64,000 nt of DNA from TMP-24 sp046348855. GTDB lineage: Bacteria > Pseudomonadota > Alphaproteobacteria > Rhodobacterales > Rhodobacteraceae. Every line of letters starts with the position of its first letter. The first letter of the stretch is position 1. Positions 16,237-24,438 of this stretch are shown here, one piece after another. The position numbers were made by a program, and so were the translations under genes. The notes below the pieces were generated by a model. The model had not been told where the DNA came from, did not search any database, and saw only the letters and a list, made by a program, of their open reading frames with translations. Location: NCBI GenBank assembly GCA_046348855.1, contig JAXMDK010000001.1:62001-126000 (forward strand), written 5' to 3'.

Positions 16237-18690
16237 GTGGCAGAGTTGCCGGGGGTCATATCGCCCCTGCCGTTCCATGACATTCACGACAGGACCGCAA
16301 AAATCATCAGGCGTATTTACTGTTTCATTGGACAATATCCCAGGCTGGCGCGTTTCGCGGCGTACATTGCATTCATTGCCTTGCTGTGGCTGGCGATCGG
16401 ACATCTGCCGGACTCCCGTTTCGGAAGCCTGCTGAGCGCCCTCATCTGCCTGGCGGTCGCGGGAAGCATTTTCTTCATCTGGCCCCGGCACCTGACCTTG
16501 CTGACCGGGCCGGCCAGCGTTGCCGCGATTACCCTCCTGCTGGCCGAGGCAAACCGGCAGAAGGCCTCGGTGACGGCGTTCCCGATCACCGTGACTGACC
16601 TGCGGATGCTGGTCGCGAACCCTTCGGGGCTTCTGATGGCTGTCGGTGCGCCGCATTGGAGTTACTTGACACTATACCTGTTCCCGATCGCCCTCGCGGC
16701 CTACCTTGCCTGGCTGGTCCGCAACCGGCTCAAGGCATCCGGGATCGCCGACGTCCTGAAAGGCGTGCTGTCCTTCGGTTTCAGAACCCTGACGGCCGGC
16801 GTCTGCCTGTCGATCCTCAACGCATCGGTCGTGGGCGCGGTGGCGGGCTATCTCAACGCGCACATGAAGGAACTTGCAATCTGGGAGCCGGAAGGAATGG
16901 TGAATTTCCCCGAGAAGGTCGGCATTCTCGGGTTCCTCAGCTATTCGCAGTATATCGAGGCGGGCGACCGCGATCATTTCCTTGCCTATTCTCCAGCCGC
17001 GGCCGCGCCGCCGGCGTCCGATATCGAGGCCTCGGTCGAAAAGTATGTTCGCGTGGCGAACCTGCAATCGGGGTTGCTGCCGAATATCATCATCGTTCAC
17101 GCGGAATCGACCTTCGATCCGAATGACGTCCTGGATCTGGCCTCGCCGGTCACGAACGCATTGTTCTATACGCATCCCGGCCCCGGAAATGACCCTATGG
17201 TGCATGTCCGCGGGCCGGCTCTCGCCAACACCATCGGCGGCGGCAGCTGGATATCGGAGTTCGAGGTCGTCCTCGGCATCGATTCCCGGCTGTTCGGCGT
17301 GGCGGGCCGGTTCACGCACGCCTCCCTGTCGCAGTTTTCGCGGCACACCTTCCCGAAGTACCTGGCCGCGCGTGGCTATGAGGTTTCTACCTTCCAGCCG
17401 ACGGACGGGTCTTTCTACAATGCCGAGACGGCTTACCGGAATTACGGATTCCAGCATTTCTTCGACGGACGCTATTTCGACTCCGTGTCGGATGACGTCG
17501 AGATCATGAAGCAATCGCTGGCGAAAGAGGTCGGCGATCCGGCGGCGCCGTTCCTGAAATTCGTGATCCTCGCCGAAAATCATTCGCCCCACTGGTGCGA
17601 TCCGGCGAAGGCCGGCGACTACGAGGACGTGAGGCTTGTCGGCAATCCCAGCGATGACCAGGCCTGCGCGGTCAAGGAATATGTGCGCCGGGCCCATTCG
17701 ACCGAGCGCGCCGTGGCCCTTGCCCGCAGCTATCTGGAGGCCGAGAAGCTTCGGACCGGGCGCGACTATGTCCTGGCGGTCTACGGCGACCACCAGCCCT
17801 ATTCCTTTACCGGCGGCGGGTCGGTGGAACATAACATGGGTCTGAACTTCGACGGATTCCGCATCGACAAGAGCAAGCGCCGGACGGTTCTCGAGATCAT
17901 CTCATCGAAACCCGACCCTCTGAACTGCTGCGGCAACGAGGCCGTGCCCCTGACCATGCTGCCGACCCTGGTCAGCAGCTATGTCGCCGGGTCGGCCGCG
18001 GAACTCTATCTGCCGGAAAGTTTCTACCAGCTGGACCACTGCGGCAGCGACTGGATCGGCCGTCTGGTCGGGACGACCTTCTATGGCCGGGACACGGCGC
18101 ATGACGAGACGCGGTGCGACAGGTTTGAAGAACTGGTTGCCGCCTACAAGGCCAGTGATGTGCTGGGAAGCCCCGATGCGCTGCCTTCGGAGGTCGCGAA
18201 CAACGAGCCACCGCCCGCCCCGGCGCAAGAGCCGCCTGATGGCACCTGTGCGGGCGGCGCGGGAACCATGCCGATCGAGGTGGTCGCGTCGGGCACGAAG
18301 TTCGGCCATGCGCCGAGGTTCCGGGTGCTTCTGGATGGCAAGACGGTGGGCGAAGCCGCGGTCGATCGGGCGCTGGACAACTCGGCGCATCCGGTGAGGG
18401 ATGAAGATATCCTGAAAGCCCGCGAGGCGTTCGATTTCCAGACGGCAGTCCCCGCGTCGCCGAAGGCGCTGTCGATCCAGTTCGTCAACGACAGCTGGGC
18501 CGGTCCCGGTCTTTCGGGCGACACCGACCTGTGGCTTCAGTCGGTCAAGGTCGGGGACCGGCTGTTTTCGAGCAATGAGTTCCAGTTCTCGGAAACCAAG
18601 GACATGCGGGGTGAGTGGGCCGACGACTGGTTCCGCTTTGCCACGAACGGGGTCTTGACGGTGAACCTGTCGGGCAGTCCCTGCGGTTGA
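16237..18690 (+). CDS. Membrane sulfatase / LTA-synthase-like phosphotransferase with C-terminal CBM60-like domain
   Basis: GTG start with GGGGGGAG just upstream; 817 residues. Four to five membrane helices lie between about residues 35 and 215. A periplasmic sulfatase/alkaline-phosphatase fold follows, with IIIVHAESTFDP, IGGGSWISEFEVVLGID (likely nucleophile Ser in GGSW), LAENHSPHW and VYGDHQPYSF metal-binding segments. This is the architecture of LTA synthase/OpgB-type enzymes that move phosphoglycerol or phosphoethanolamine onto glycans. After a Pro-rich linker (about 655-680) comes a roughly 130-residue domain (IEVVASGTKFGHAPRF..., SIQFVNDSWAGPG...DTDLWLQSV) that resembles CBM60/CBM36 xylan-binding modules. 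That fusion is unusual. It lies directly behind the IS element. Confidence 0.75.
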   Translation: MAELPGVISPLPFHDIHDRTAKIIRRIYCFIGQYPRLARFAAYIAFIALLWLAIGHLPDSRFGSLLSALICLAVAGSIFFIWPRHLTLLTGPASVAAITLLLAEANRQKASVTAFPITVTDLRMLVANPSGLLMAVGAPHWSYLTLYLFPIALAAYLAWLVRNRLKASGIADVLKGVLSFGFRTLTAGVCLSILNASVVGAVAGYLNAHMKELAIWEPEGMVNFPEKVGILGFLSYSQYIEAGDRDHFLAYSPAAAAPPASDIEASVEKYVRVANLQSGLLPNIIIVHAESTFDPNDVLDLASPVTNALFYTHPGPGNDPMVHVRGPALANTIGGGSWISEFEVVLGIDSRLFGVAGRFTHASLSQFSRHTFPKYLAARGYEVSTFQPTDGSFYNAETAYRNYGFQHFFDGRYFDSVSDDVEIMKQSLAKEVGDPAAPFLKFVILAENHSPHWCDPAKAGDYEDVRLVGNPSDDQACAVKEYVRRAHSTERAVALARSYLEAEKLRTGRDYVLAVYGDHQPYSFTGGGSVEHNMGLNFDGFRIDKSKRRTVLEIISSKPDPLNCCGNEAVPLTMLPTLVSSYVAGSAAELYLPESFYQLDHCGSDWIGRLVGTTFYGRDTAHDETRCDRFEELVAAYKASDVLGSPDALPSEVANNEPPPAPAQEPPDGTCAGGAGTMPIEVVASGTKFGHAPRFRVLLDGKTVGEAAVDRALDNSAHPVRDEDILKAREAFDFQTAVPASPKALSIQFVNDSWAGPGLSGDTDLWLQSVKVGDRLFSSNEFQFSETKDMRGEWADDWFRFATNGVLTVNLSGSPCG

Positions 18691-18759
18691 AATCGGCGTG
18701 CGAGGCCGCGATCATGGGCCGTAGGATGCGCTTCGGCGCACCATGCGCTGCTGCTCCGA

Positions 18760-19380
18760 TTAGTCTGATTGTTTCTTGCAAATTGTTGCAACTTGAACAA
18801 ATATCATGCAAAATAGCAAATATAGAAACAAGCCTAGCGAGATAATTGAAAAGAGCTCGAAAGCAATTGCTTCAGGGATTATTTTCTGAGGTGCGCCGTG
18901 ATCGCTGTGGAAGACAATCCACATGGACAGATATATTAAAAATGAAAATAATACGACAAATAAGATCAAGCGGAAAATGTCGCAAAATCGGTATGTATAC
19001 GGATTATCAGGTTTGCTTGCGGTCGCCCCACATCTTTTCAAATAGATTTGATCGGATGATTTTCGCGAAAACATAATTGCGAGAGCAAAGGTCAGAAAAA
19101 TCTGAAATCCGGTTCCTATGACAAATGACTTCACAAAGGCTATAGCGTAGTCATCACCTTGGCTAAGGCCTAGGCTCAATATTCTGATATAAGGATAGCG
19201 CAAGTTCGGAATGAATCTTAGGGTTAAGTCCAAGTTAATATGAACATGCCGAGTAAGGTCTGGAAAAGCAAACATCAACATGGAAACGGCTGGAGGGAGG
19301 ATAAGGCTGGGCAAATGCAGCCTTTCTAATAGCTGCATATCATTTGCGCGTTCAATTTCAGGCTGAGATTTTCCCGTCAT
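18760..19380 (-). CDS. Hypothetical multi-pass membrane protein, A/T-rich
   Basis: A 206-residue protein with about four membrane segments (LPSLILPPAVSMLMFAF; FVIGTGFQIFLTFALAIMF; IFRLILFVVLFSFLIYLSMWIVF; FSIISLGLFLYLLFCMIFV). The family is not recognised. Codon use is clearly A/T-richer than in the surrounding genes, which points to recent transfer. It converges on the sulfatase gene. The start at 19380 has no good ribosome site, and a start further in is possible. Hydrophobic segments at regular spacing favour a real gene over chance. Confidence 0.5.
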   Translation of the reverse strand: MTGKSQPEIERANDMQLLERLHLPSLILPPAVSMLMFAFPDLTRHVHINLDLTLRFIPNLRYPYIRILSLGLSQGDDYAIAFVKSFVIGTGFQIFLTFALAIMFSRKSSDQIYLKRCGATASKPDNPYTYRFCDIFRLILFVVLFSFLIYLSMWIVFHSDHGAPQKIIPEAIAFELFSIISLGLFLYLLFCMIFVQVATICKKQSD

Positions 19381-19798
19381 TTGGGCGCCTACACCTCGAA
19401 TTTTGCAACGACCTTGCTAGTGGCGGCCAACTTGCCATCACAATTCGTGTTGATAGCGGAGTGGCGGCCAAGTGCTCGTCCTTCTTCGTCCCGCTGCCCG
19501 TCCATTGCCCCCTCCGCGCACCCCCCATCCCGTGCCGCACCCGCAACCCGTCACATCTCTGACCGGATTGGGCCATGCAAGAACGCCGCCGTCAATCCGG
19601 CGTGCCCCCGCAAGTGCCTTTCCCTGATGTCGCTCCGGCCTCGCGCGGCCGGCGAGGCGCGAGCCGACGGGCGCGGCCGGCCTTCCGAAAAGCGACATGT
19701 CGCTTTTTGGAGCGTTCGCTTCGAAAGAATGACTGTGGGACGGGGCGCGATCCGGTCTCATGTCGCCAGCCGCACAGGAGCGGGCACAGGAGCGGGCG
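19381..19798. other. Intergenic region upstream of mttB-like gene
   Basis: About 418 bases without a convincing gene. It holds an 11-base direct repeat GTGGCGGCCAA at 19420-19430 and 19461-19471, and a perfect 20-base palindrome at 19688-19707 (separate entry). It probably contains the promoter of the mttB-like gene, but I could not fix the -35/-10 boxes. Confidence 0.4.
19688..19707. promoter_or_regulatory. Perfect 20-bp palindrome, candidate operator
   Basis: AAAAGCGACATGTCGCTTTT is its own reverse complement over 20 bases and lies 91 bases upstream of the chosen mttB start. Length and symmetry suit a dimeric regulator. A hairpin/terminator reading is also possible because the palindrome ends in T's. 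The cognate regulator is unknown; the AraC (32.9 kb) and GntR (29.0 kb) proteins of this locus are candidates. Confidence 0.45.
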
Positions 19799-21352
19799 AT
19801 GAGCGAGACGCAGGTCAGGCAGGGGCGGGCAGGGGGACGGGGGGCGCGCAAGATGCTGCGCGAGGCGCCGGATTTCCAGATGCTGCCGTCCCTGAAGCGC
19901 GGCCTGCCGGAATGCGAACCGATGACGCCCGATCAGGTGGCGCGGATCGACGCGGCCTCGATGGAGATCCTCGAGGAGGTCGGCGTGATCTTCCGCGACG
20001 AGATCGCGCTGGCCGACTGGAAACGGGCCGGCGCCGACGTGCGCGGCGAGCGGGTGCATCTGGATCGCGGGCTGGTGCGCGAACTGATCAGGTCGATCCC
20101 CGCCGGCTGGACCTACCGCGCCCGCAACCCCGACCGCAGCCTGCCCTTCGGCGGCAAGCATTCGATCTTCGTGCCGATGACCGGCGCGCCGTTCCTGCGC
20201 GACCTGGACGATGTGCGCCGCTGGCCGACGATGGCCGACCTGAACATGTTCCATAAGCTCAGCCACATGTCGCCGGCGCTGCATTCGACCGCGCACCACA
20301 TCGTCGAGCCGATGGACCTGAAGGTGAGCCACCGGCATCTGCACATCACCTATTCGTCCATGAAGCATTCCGACAAGACCTTCATGGGCATGACGACCTC
20401 GGGCAAGAATGCCGAGGACGTGATGGCGATGTGCGAGATCCTGTTCGGCGCCGAGGTGATGGAGGAAACCCCGGTCGTCACCGGCAACTGCAACGGCAAC
20501 TCGCCGCTGGTGTGGGACGAGACGATGCTGTCCGCCATGCGCGCCTTCGTCAAACGCAAGCAGCCGGTCCTGTGCTCGCCCTTCGTGCTGGGCGGCGCCA
20601 ACACCCCGGCCTCGGTCGCGCCTGCAGTCGCGCAGCTGAACGCCGAGGCCCTGTCGGCGCTCGCCTACACCCAGGTGGTCCGCAAGGGCGCGCCGGCGAT
20701 CTACGGGCACTATCTGTCGACCGTTTCGATGAAGTCCGGCGCGCCGATGGCGGGGACGCCGGAAATCAGCCTGATGAATTTCATGATCGGCCAGATGGCG
20801 CGGTTCTATGGCGTGCCGTGGCGGACCAGTAACCTTCTGGGCGGGGCCAAGACCTTTGACGCGCAGGCGGGCTACGAAAGCGCGATGACGATGAACGCGG
20901 TCCTGCACGCGGGGGCCAACTATATCTGGCACTCGGCCGGCTGGAACGAGGCCGGGATGCATTGTTCGACCGCCAAGTTCGTGGTCGACGCAGAGATGTG
21001 CGCGATGGGCTACCGGATGGCCGAGGGCATCCGCTGGGACGATTTCGACGAGGCGCTGCGGGCGGTGCGCGACGTCGGGCCCGGAGGTCACTACCTGGGC
21101 CATCCGCACACGCTGGAAAACTTCGAACGCGCCTTCTTCATGCCGAAGCTCTTCGACAACAACTCGATCGAGCAGTGGCAGGCCGAAGGATCGGTGGAAA
21201 TCACCGAACGCGCGCTGAACCACGCCCGGAAACTGTTGCGCGAATATGAGGAGCCGAAGCTGGACGCCGGCACGGACGAGGCTCTGCGCGACTATATCGC
21301 CCGGCGCGAGCGCGAGATCCCGGCCGAAGACGCGCTGAACACCGAATACTGA
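19799..21352 (+). CDS. MttB-superfamily (non-pyrrolysine) quaternary-amine methyltransferase
   Basis: From ATG 19799 (AGGAG five bases upstream) the product has 517 residues. It is a member of the trimethylamine methyltransferase family COG5598: EPMTPDQVARIDAASMEILEEVGV at the N-terminus, then the TIM-barrel segments TGNCNGNSPLVWDETML, SPFVLGGANTPASVAPAVAQ, GHYLSTVSMKSGAPMAGTPE and GGHYLGHPHTLENFER. There is no in-frame amber codon, so it belongs to the non-Pyl branch (MtgB/MtpB-like), whose characterised members demethylate glycine betaine, proline betaine or carnitine onto a corrinoid protein. No corrinoid protein or its methyl acceptor is encoded nearby. The next gene encodes HpbD, so a proline-type betaine is the likeliest substrate. 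A terminator follows it. Confidence 0.85.
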   Translation: MSETQVRQGRAGGRGARKMLREAPDFQMLPSLKRGLPECEPMTPDQVARIDAASMEILEEVGVIFRDEIALADWKRAGADVRGERVHLDRGLVRELIRSIPAGWTYRARNPDRSLPFGGKHSIFVPMTGAPFLRDLDDVRRWPTMADLNMFHKLSHMSPALHSTAHHIVEPMDLKVSHRHLHITYSSMKHSDKTFMGMTTSGKNAEDVMAMCEILFGAEVMEETPVVTGNCNGNSPLVWDETMLSAMRAFVKRKQPVLCSPFVLGGANTPASVAPAVAQLNAEALSALAYTQVVRKGAPAIYGHYLSTVSMKSGAPMAGTPEISLMNFMIGQMARFYGVPWRTSNLLGGAKTFDAQAGYESAMTMNAVLHAGANYIWHSAGWNEAGMHCSTAKFVVDAEMCAMGYRMAEGIRWDDFDEALRAVRDVGPGGHYLGHPHTLENFERAFFMPKLFDNNSIEQWQAEGSVEITERALNHARKLLREYEEPKLDAGTDEALRDYIARREREIPAEDALNTEY

Positions 21353-21365
21353 AACTCCCTGACCT

Positions 21366-21393
21366 GGCCGCCCGAGGGGCGGCCCTTTTTTTT
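21366..21393 (+). terminator. Rho-independent terminator between mttB-like gene and hpbD
   Basis: Perfect 8-bp stem GGCCGCCC / GGGCGGCC (21366-21373 and 21377-21384), loop GAG, then C and eight T's (21386-21393). It ends only 12 bases before the hpbD start, so the mttB-like transcript should stop here at least in part, while hpbD needs read-through or a promoter inside mttB. Confidence 0.85.
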
Positions 21394-21405
21394 GGAACTG
21401 TCTGC

Positions 21406-22512
21406 ATGAAGATTACGGAAATCCACGTCTACGCCCATGACCTGCCGGTGAAGAACGGCCCCTATACCATGGCCAACGCCAAGGTCTGGTCGCTGGACAC
21501 CACGCTGGTGAAGATCGTCACCGATACCGGCCTGATCGGCTGGGGCGAGACCTGCCCGGTCGGCCCGACCTACCAGCCCCAGCACGCGAAGGGGGCGAGG
21601 GCGGCGCTGGAGGAGATGGCGCCCGGCCTGATCGGGGCCACGCTGCATCCCCTGACCTTGCGCCGCAGGATGGACGGCCTTCTGAACGGCCACCGCTATG
21701 CCAAGGCCGCCGTCGACATCGCCGCCCACGACCTTCTGGGCAAGGCGACCGGCTTGCGTGTCGCCGATCTGCTGGGCGGGGTGGCGACCGAGAACGTGCC
21801 CTCCTACTACGCGACCGGCGTGGGCGAGCCCGACGAGATCGCCCGCATCGCCGCCGAAAAGGTGGCCGAGGGCTATCCCCGCCTGCAGGTCAAGATCGGC
21901 GGGCGGCCGGTCGAGGTCGACATCGCCGTGCTGCGCAAGGTCTGGGAAGTGATCCGCGGCAAGGGCGTGCGTCTGGCCGCCGACGGCAACCGCGGCCTGC
22001 CGACCCGCGACGCGCTGCGCCTGTCGCGGGAATGCCCCGACATCCCCTTCATCATGGAACAGCCCTGCAACACCATCGAGGAACTGGCGGCGATCCGGGG
22101 GCAGGTCCATCACGGCATCTACATGGACGAGAATTCCGAGGATCTGGCCACCGTCATCCGCGCGGTCGGGCAGGGGCTGGTCGACGGCTTCGGCATGAAG
22201 GTGACGCGGATCGGCGGCCTGCAGCAGATGGCCGCCTTCCGCGACATCTGCGAGGCTCGCAGCCTGCCCCACACCTGCGACGATGCCTGGGGCGGCGACA
22301 TCATCCATGCCGCCTGCACCCACATCGGCGCCACTGTCCAGCCGCGCCTGCTGGAAGGCGTCTGGCTGGCCTCTCCTTACGTCGAGGGCCATTACGATCC
22401 GAAGAATGGCATCGACATCATCGGCGGCCATATCCGGCTTCCAGAAGGGCCCGGCCTGGGCGTGGTGCCCGAAGAGGGCGTGTTCGGCAAACCCGTCCTG
22501 TCGTTTGCGTGA
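21406..22512 (+). CDS. hpbD: Hydroxyproline-betaine/proline-betaine 2-epimerase (enolase superfamily)
   Basis: A 368-residue muconate-lactonising/mandelate-racemase-type protein. From my memory of the characterised HpbD of Pelagibaca bermudensis, the key residues all fall at the published numbers: acid/base Lys163 (QVKIGG) and Lys265 (GMKVTRIGG), Mg ligands Asp193 (AADGNR), Glu218 (MEQP) and Asp241 (MDEN), and the quaternary-ammonium cage Tyr56, Asp292 and Trp320. HpbD interconverts trans-4-hydroxy-L-proline betaine and the cis-D form, and also racemises proline betaine; in one organism this opens catabolism. Neighbours fit: MttB-like demethylase before it, SDRs after it, ProVWX-type importer nearby. 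Confidence 0.9.
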   Translation: MKITEIHVYAHDLPVKNGPYTMANAKVWSLDTTLVKIVTDTGLIGWGETCPVGPTYQPQHAKGARAALEEMAPGLIGATLHPLTLRRRMDGLLNGHRYAKAAVDIAAHDLLGKATGLRVADLLGGVATENVPSYYATGVGEPDEIARIAAEKVAEGYPRLQVKIGGRPVEVDIAVLRKVWEVIRGKGVRLAADGNRGLPTRDALRLSRECPDIPFIMEQPCNTIEELAAIRGQVHHGIYMDENSEDLATVIRAVGQGLVDGFGMKVTRIGGLQQMAAFRDICEARSLPHTCDDAWGGDIIHAACTHIGATVQPRLLEGVWLASPYVEGHYDPKNGIDIIGGHIRLPEGPGLGVVPEEGVFGKPVLSFA

Positions 22513-22519
22513 GGAAAAG

Positions 22520-23248
22520 ATGAGCGATCTCAACGGTAAGAAGGCGCTGGTGACCGGGGCGGCCGGTGGCATCGGTGCAGCGGTGGTGAGGGCCTTGCGC
22601 GCGCGGGGCGTCGCGGTGGCGGTGGCCGACCGCGATGTGAGCGGGGTCGAGGCCGAGGCGCACCTGCCCGGCAACCTGCTGGAGGGTGCCTATGCCGACG
22701 GCCTGCCGGCGGCGGCGGCCAAGGCGCTGGGCGGGCTCGATATCATCGTCAACAACGCCGGCGTCATCACCCGTGGCAAGGTCGACGAGACCTCGGACGC
22801 CGACTGGGACCTGTCGGTCGGCGTCAACGTCGAGGCGCCGTTCCGCATCTGCCGGGCGGCCATTCCGCTGCTGAAGCCCGGCAGCGCCATCATCAACGTC
22901 GCCTCCTGCTGGGGCCTGCGCCCCGGGCCGGGGCACGCGGTCTACTGCATGACCAAGGCGGCGATTGCCTCCCTGACCCAGTGCATGGGGATGGACCACG
23001 CCGACAAGGGCATCCGCATCAATGCGGTCGCCCCGAACGAGGTCAACACGCCGATGCTGCGCACCGGCTTTGCCAAGCGCGGCTTTGACCCGGATACCGC
23101 TGTGGCGGAACTGGGCAAGACCGTGCCGCTGGGCCGCATCGCCGAACCCGAGGATATTGCCGACGTGATCGTCTTCCTTGCCTCGGACGCTGCGCGCTAC
23201 ATGGTCGGCGCGGTGGTCGAGGTGAATGGCGGGAAGCCGGTCAAATGA
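22520..23248 (+). CDS. Short-chain dehydrogenase/reductase (SDR) 1
   Basis: Starts at ATG 22520 with GAGGAAAAG in front, 7 bases after hpbD. The 242-residue product has TGAAGGIGAAVV (NAD(P) loop), NNAG (IVNNAGVIT) and the catalytic Tyr-x-x-x-Lys in VYCMTKAAI, with Ser in NVASCWG. It is a classical SDR oxidoreductase. The substrate is unknown; in this locus it may oxidise or reduce a hydroxyl of a betaine breakdown product. Its stop overlaps the next start (ATGA). Confidence 0.85.
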   Translation: MSDLNGKKALVTGAAGGIGAAVVRALRARGVAVAVADRDVSGVEAEAHLPGNLLEGAYADGLPAAAAKALGGLDIIVNNAGVITRGKVDETSDADWDLSVGVNVEAPFRICRAAIPLLKPGSAIINVASCWGLRPGPGHAVYCMTKAAIASLTQCMGMDHADKGIRINAVAPNEVNTPMLRTGFAKRGFDPDTAVAELGKTVPLGRIAEPEDIADVIVFLASDAARYMVGAVVEVNGGKPVK

Positions 23249-23976
23249 GCCGCTTCACCGGGAAAGTCGCGCTGGTCACCGGGGGCCGCAGCGGGATCGG
23301 TCAGGCCATCGCCCGGCGGCTGGCGGCGGATGGCGCGCGGGTGTTCACCGCGCAGCGCGGGCCGGATGGTGAGTTCGAAGCCATCGAGGCCGATTTCGCC
23401 GACCCGGCCAGCCCGGCACAGGTGGTGGCCGAGGTGGTGGCGAAGGCCGGCCGGCTGGACGTTCTGGTGAACAATGCCGGCGTCATGCAGGAGGCGGAGG
23501 TCGAGGCGATGAGTCTTGCCGACTGGCAGCGGACACTGGCGGTGAACCTGACCGCGCCGTTCCTTCTGATCAAGGCGGCGCTGCCGCATCTGCGCAAGGG
23601 CAGGGGCAGCATCGTCAACATCGGCTCCATCGAGGGGCTGGGGTCGAACCCGCAGCACGCGGCCTACTCTGCGTCGAAGGCGGGGCTGCACGGGCTGACG
23701 CGGGCGGTGGCGGTGGATCATTCGCCCGAGGTGCGCTGCAACGCCGTTGCCCCCGGCTGGATCGACACCGAATTGAACGAGGCATTCGTCGACGCGATGC
23801 CCGACCCCGCGGCCTTCCGCGCCAATATCGGCCGCATCCACCCGGTCGGCCGCACCGGCAAGCCCGAGGAAGTGGCGGCGCTGGTCGCGTGGCTGGCGTC
23901 CGACGAGGCAGGCTTCGTCACCGGGCAGGTCTGGACGGTGGACGGCGGGCGGATGGCCAAGCTGTCGCTGCCTTGA
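23245..23976 (+). CDS. Short-chain dehydrogenase/reductase (SDR) 2
   Basis: A 243-residue classical SDR: TGGRSGIGQAIARRL cofactor loop, LVNNAGVMQ, Ser in NIGSIEG and the active-site Tyr/Lys in AAYSASKAGLHG. Overlaps SDR 1 by 4 bases, so the two are co-translated and may form a heteromer or act in sequence. Similar in size to glucose/3-oxoacyl-type SDRs; the substrate cannot be deduced. Confidence 0.85.
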   Translation: MSRFTGKVALVTGGRSGIGQAIARRLAADGARVFTAQRGPDGEFEAIEADFADPASPAQVVAEVVAKAGRLDVLVNNAGVMQEAEVEAMSLADWQRTLAVNLTAPFLLIKAALPHLRKGRGSIVNIGSIEGLGSNPQHAAYSASKAGLHGLTRAVAVDHSPEVRCNAVAPGWIDTELNEAFVDAMPDPAAFRANIGRIHPVGRTGKPEEVAALVAWLASDEAGFVTGQVWTVDGGRMAKLSLP

Positions 23977-24103
23977 CGGGCTGGCCGACGCACTGACCCG
24001 AACTCTTGCATCCGCCCCGCCGACCTGCGCAGCATGGTCCCGCCCGCCGGATCGCCCGGTTGGCAAGACCATCGGCTGACAGAACCGCAAGAGGGAGACT
24101 TTC

Positions 24104-24397
24104 GTGAAAGGCTATTGGCTCATCCTTGGCACCGCCATCACCGACCCGGCTGCGCAAGAGGAATACGGCCGGCTCTGGGCGCCGATCGCCGCCCGCTACG
24201 GCGCGCGCTTGGTGCGGGATGCGGCTTCGTTGGACCTGAAGGAAGGCCGCGATACTGCGCGCGTCCTCCTGGTCGAGTTCCCCGATCTCGCCGCGGCGCG
24301 GGACTGCTACGCCGACCCGGCCTATGCCGCCGCCCGCGAACAGGCGCTGAAGGCCTCGCAGCGGAATCTGCTGATTTTCGAGGGTGATGTCCGCTGA
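24104..24397 (+). CDS. DUF1330 family protein
   Basis: GTG start with GAGGGAGA upstream. The 97-residue product begins MKGYWLILGTAITDPAAQEEYGRLWAPIAARYGARLV and contains RVLLVEFPDLAAARDCYADPAYAAAREQ, the usual DUF1330 (dimeric alpha-beta barrel) pattern. Such proteins often sit in catabolic loci; no activity is established. It follows SDR 2 by 127 bases on the same strand and converges on SDR 3. Confidence 0.82.
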   Translation: MKGYWLILGTAITDPAAQEEYGRLWAPIAARYGARLVRDAASLDLKEGRDTARVLLVEFPDLAAARDCYADPAYAAAREQALKASQRNLLIFEGDVR

Positions 24398-24438
24398 TAT
24401 TCACCCTCCGGCGACCGGCCGGGCGGGCGTGACAGCCC

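Noticed and set aside
19592..21223. Long open frame antisense to the mttB-like gene
   Set aside because: Same reason: composition is that of a mirror frame and the sense gene is well supported.
19799..21352. Possible pyrrolysine (in-frame TAG) in the mttB-like gene
   Set aside because: The frame has no amber codon, so it belongs to the non-pyrrolysine branch.
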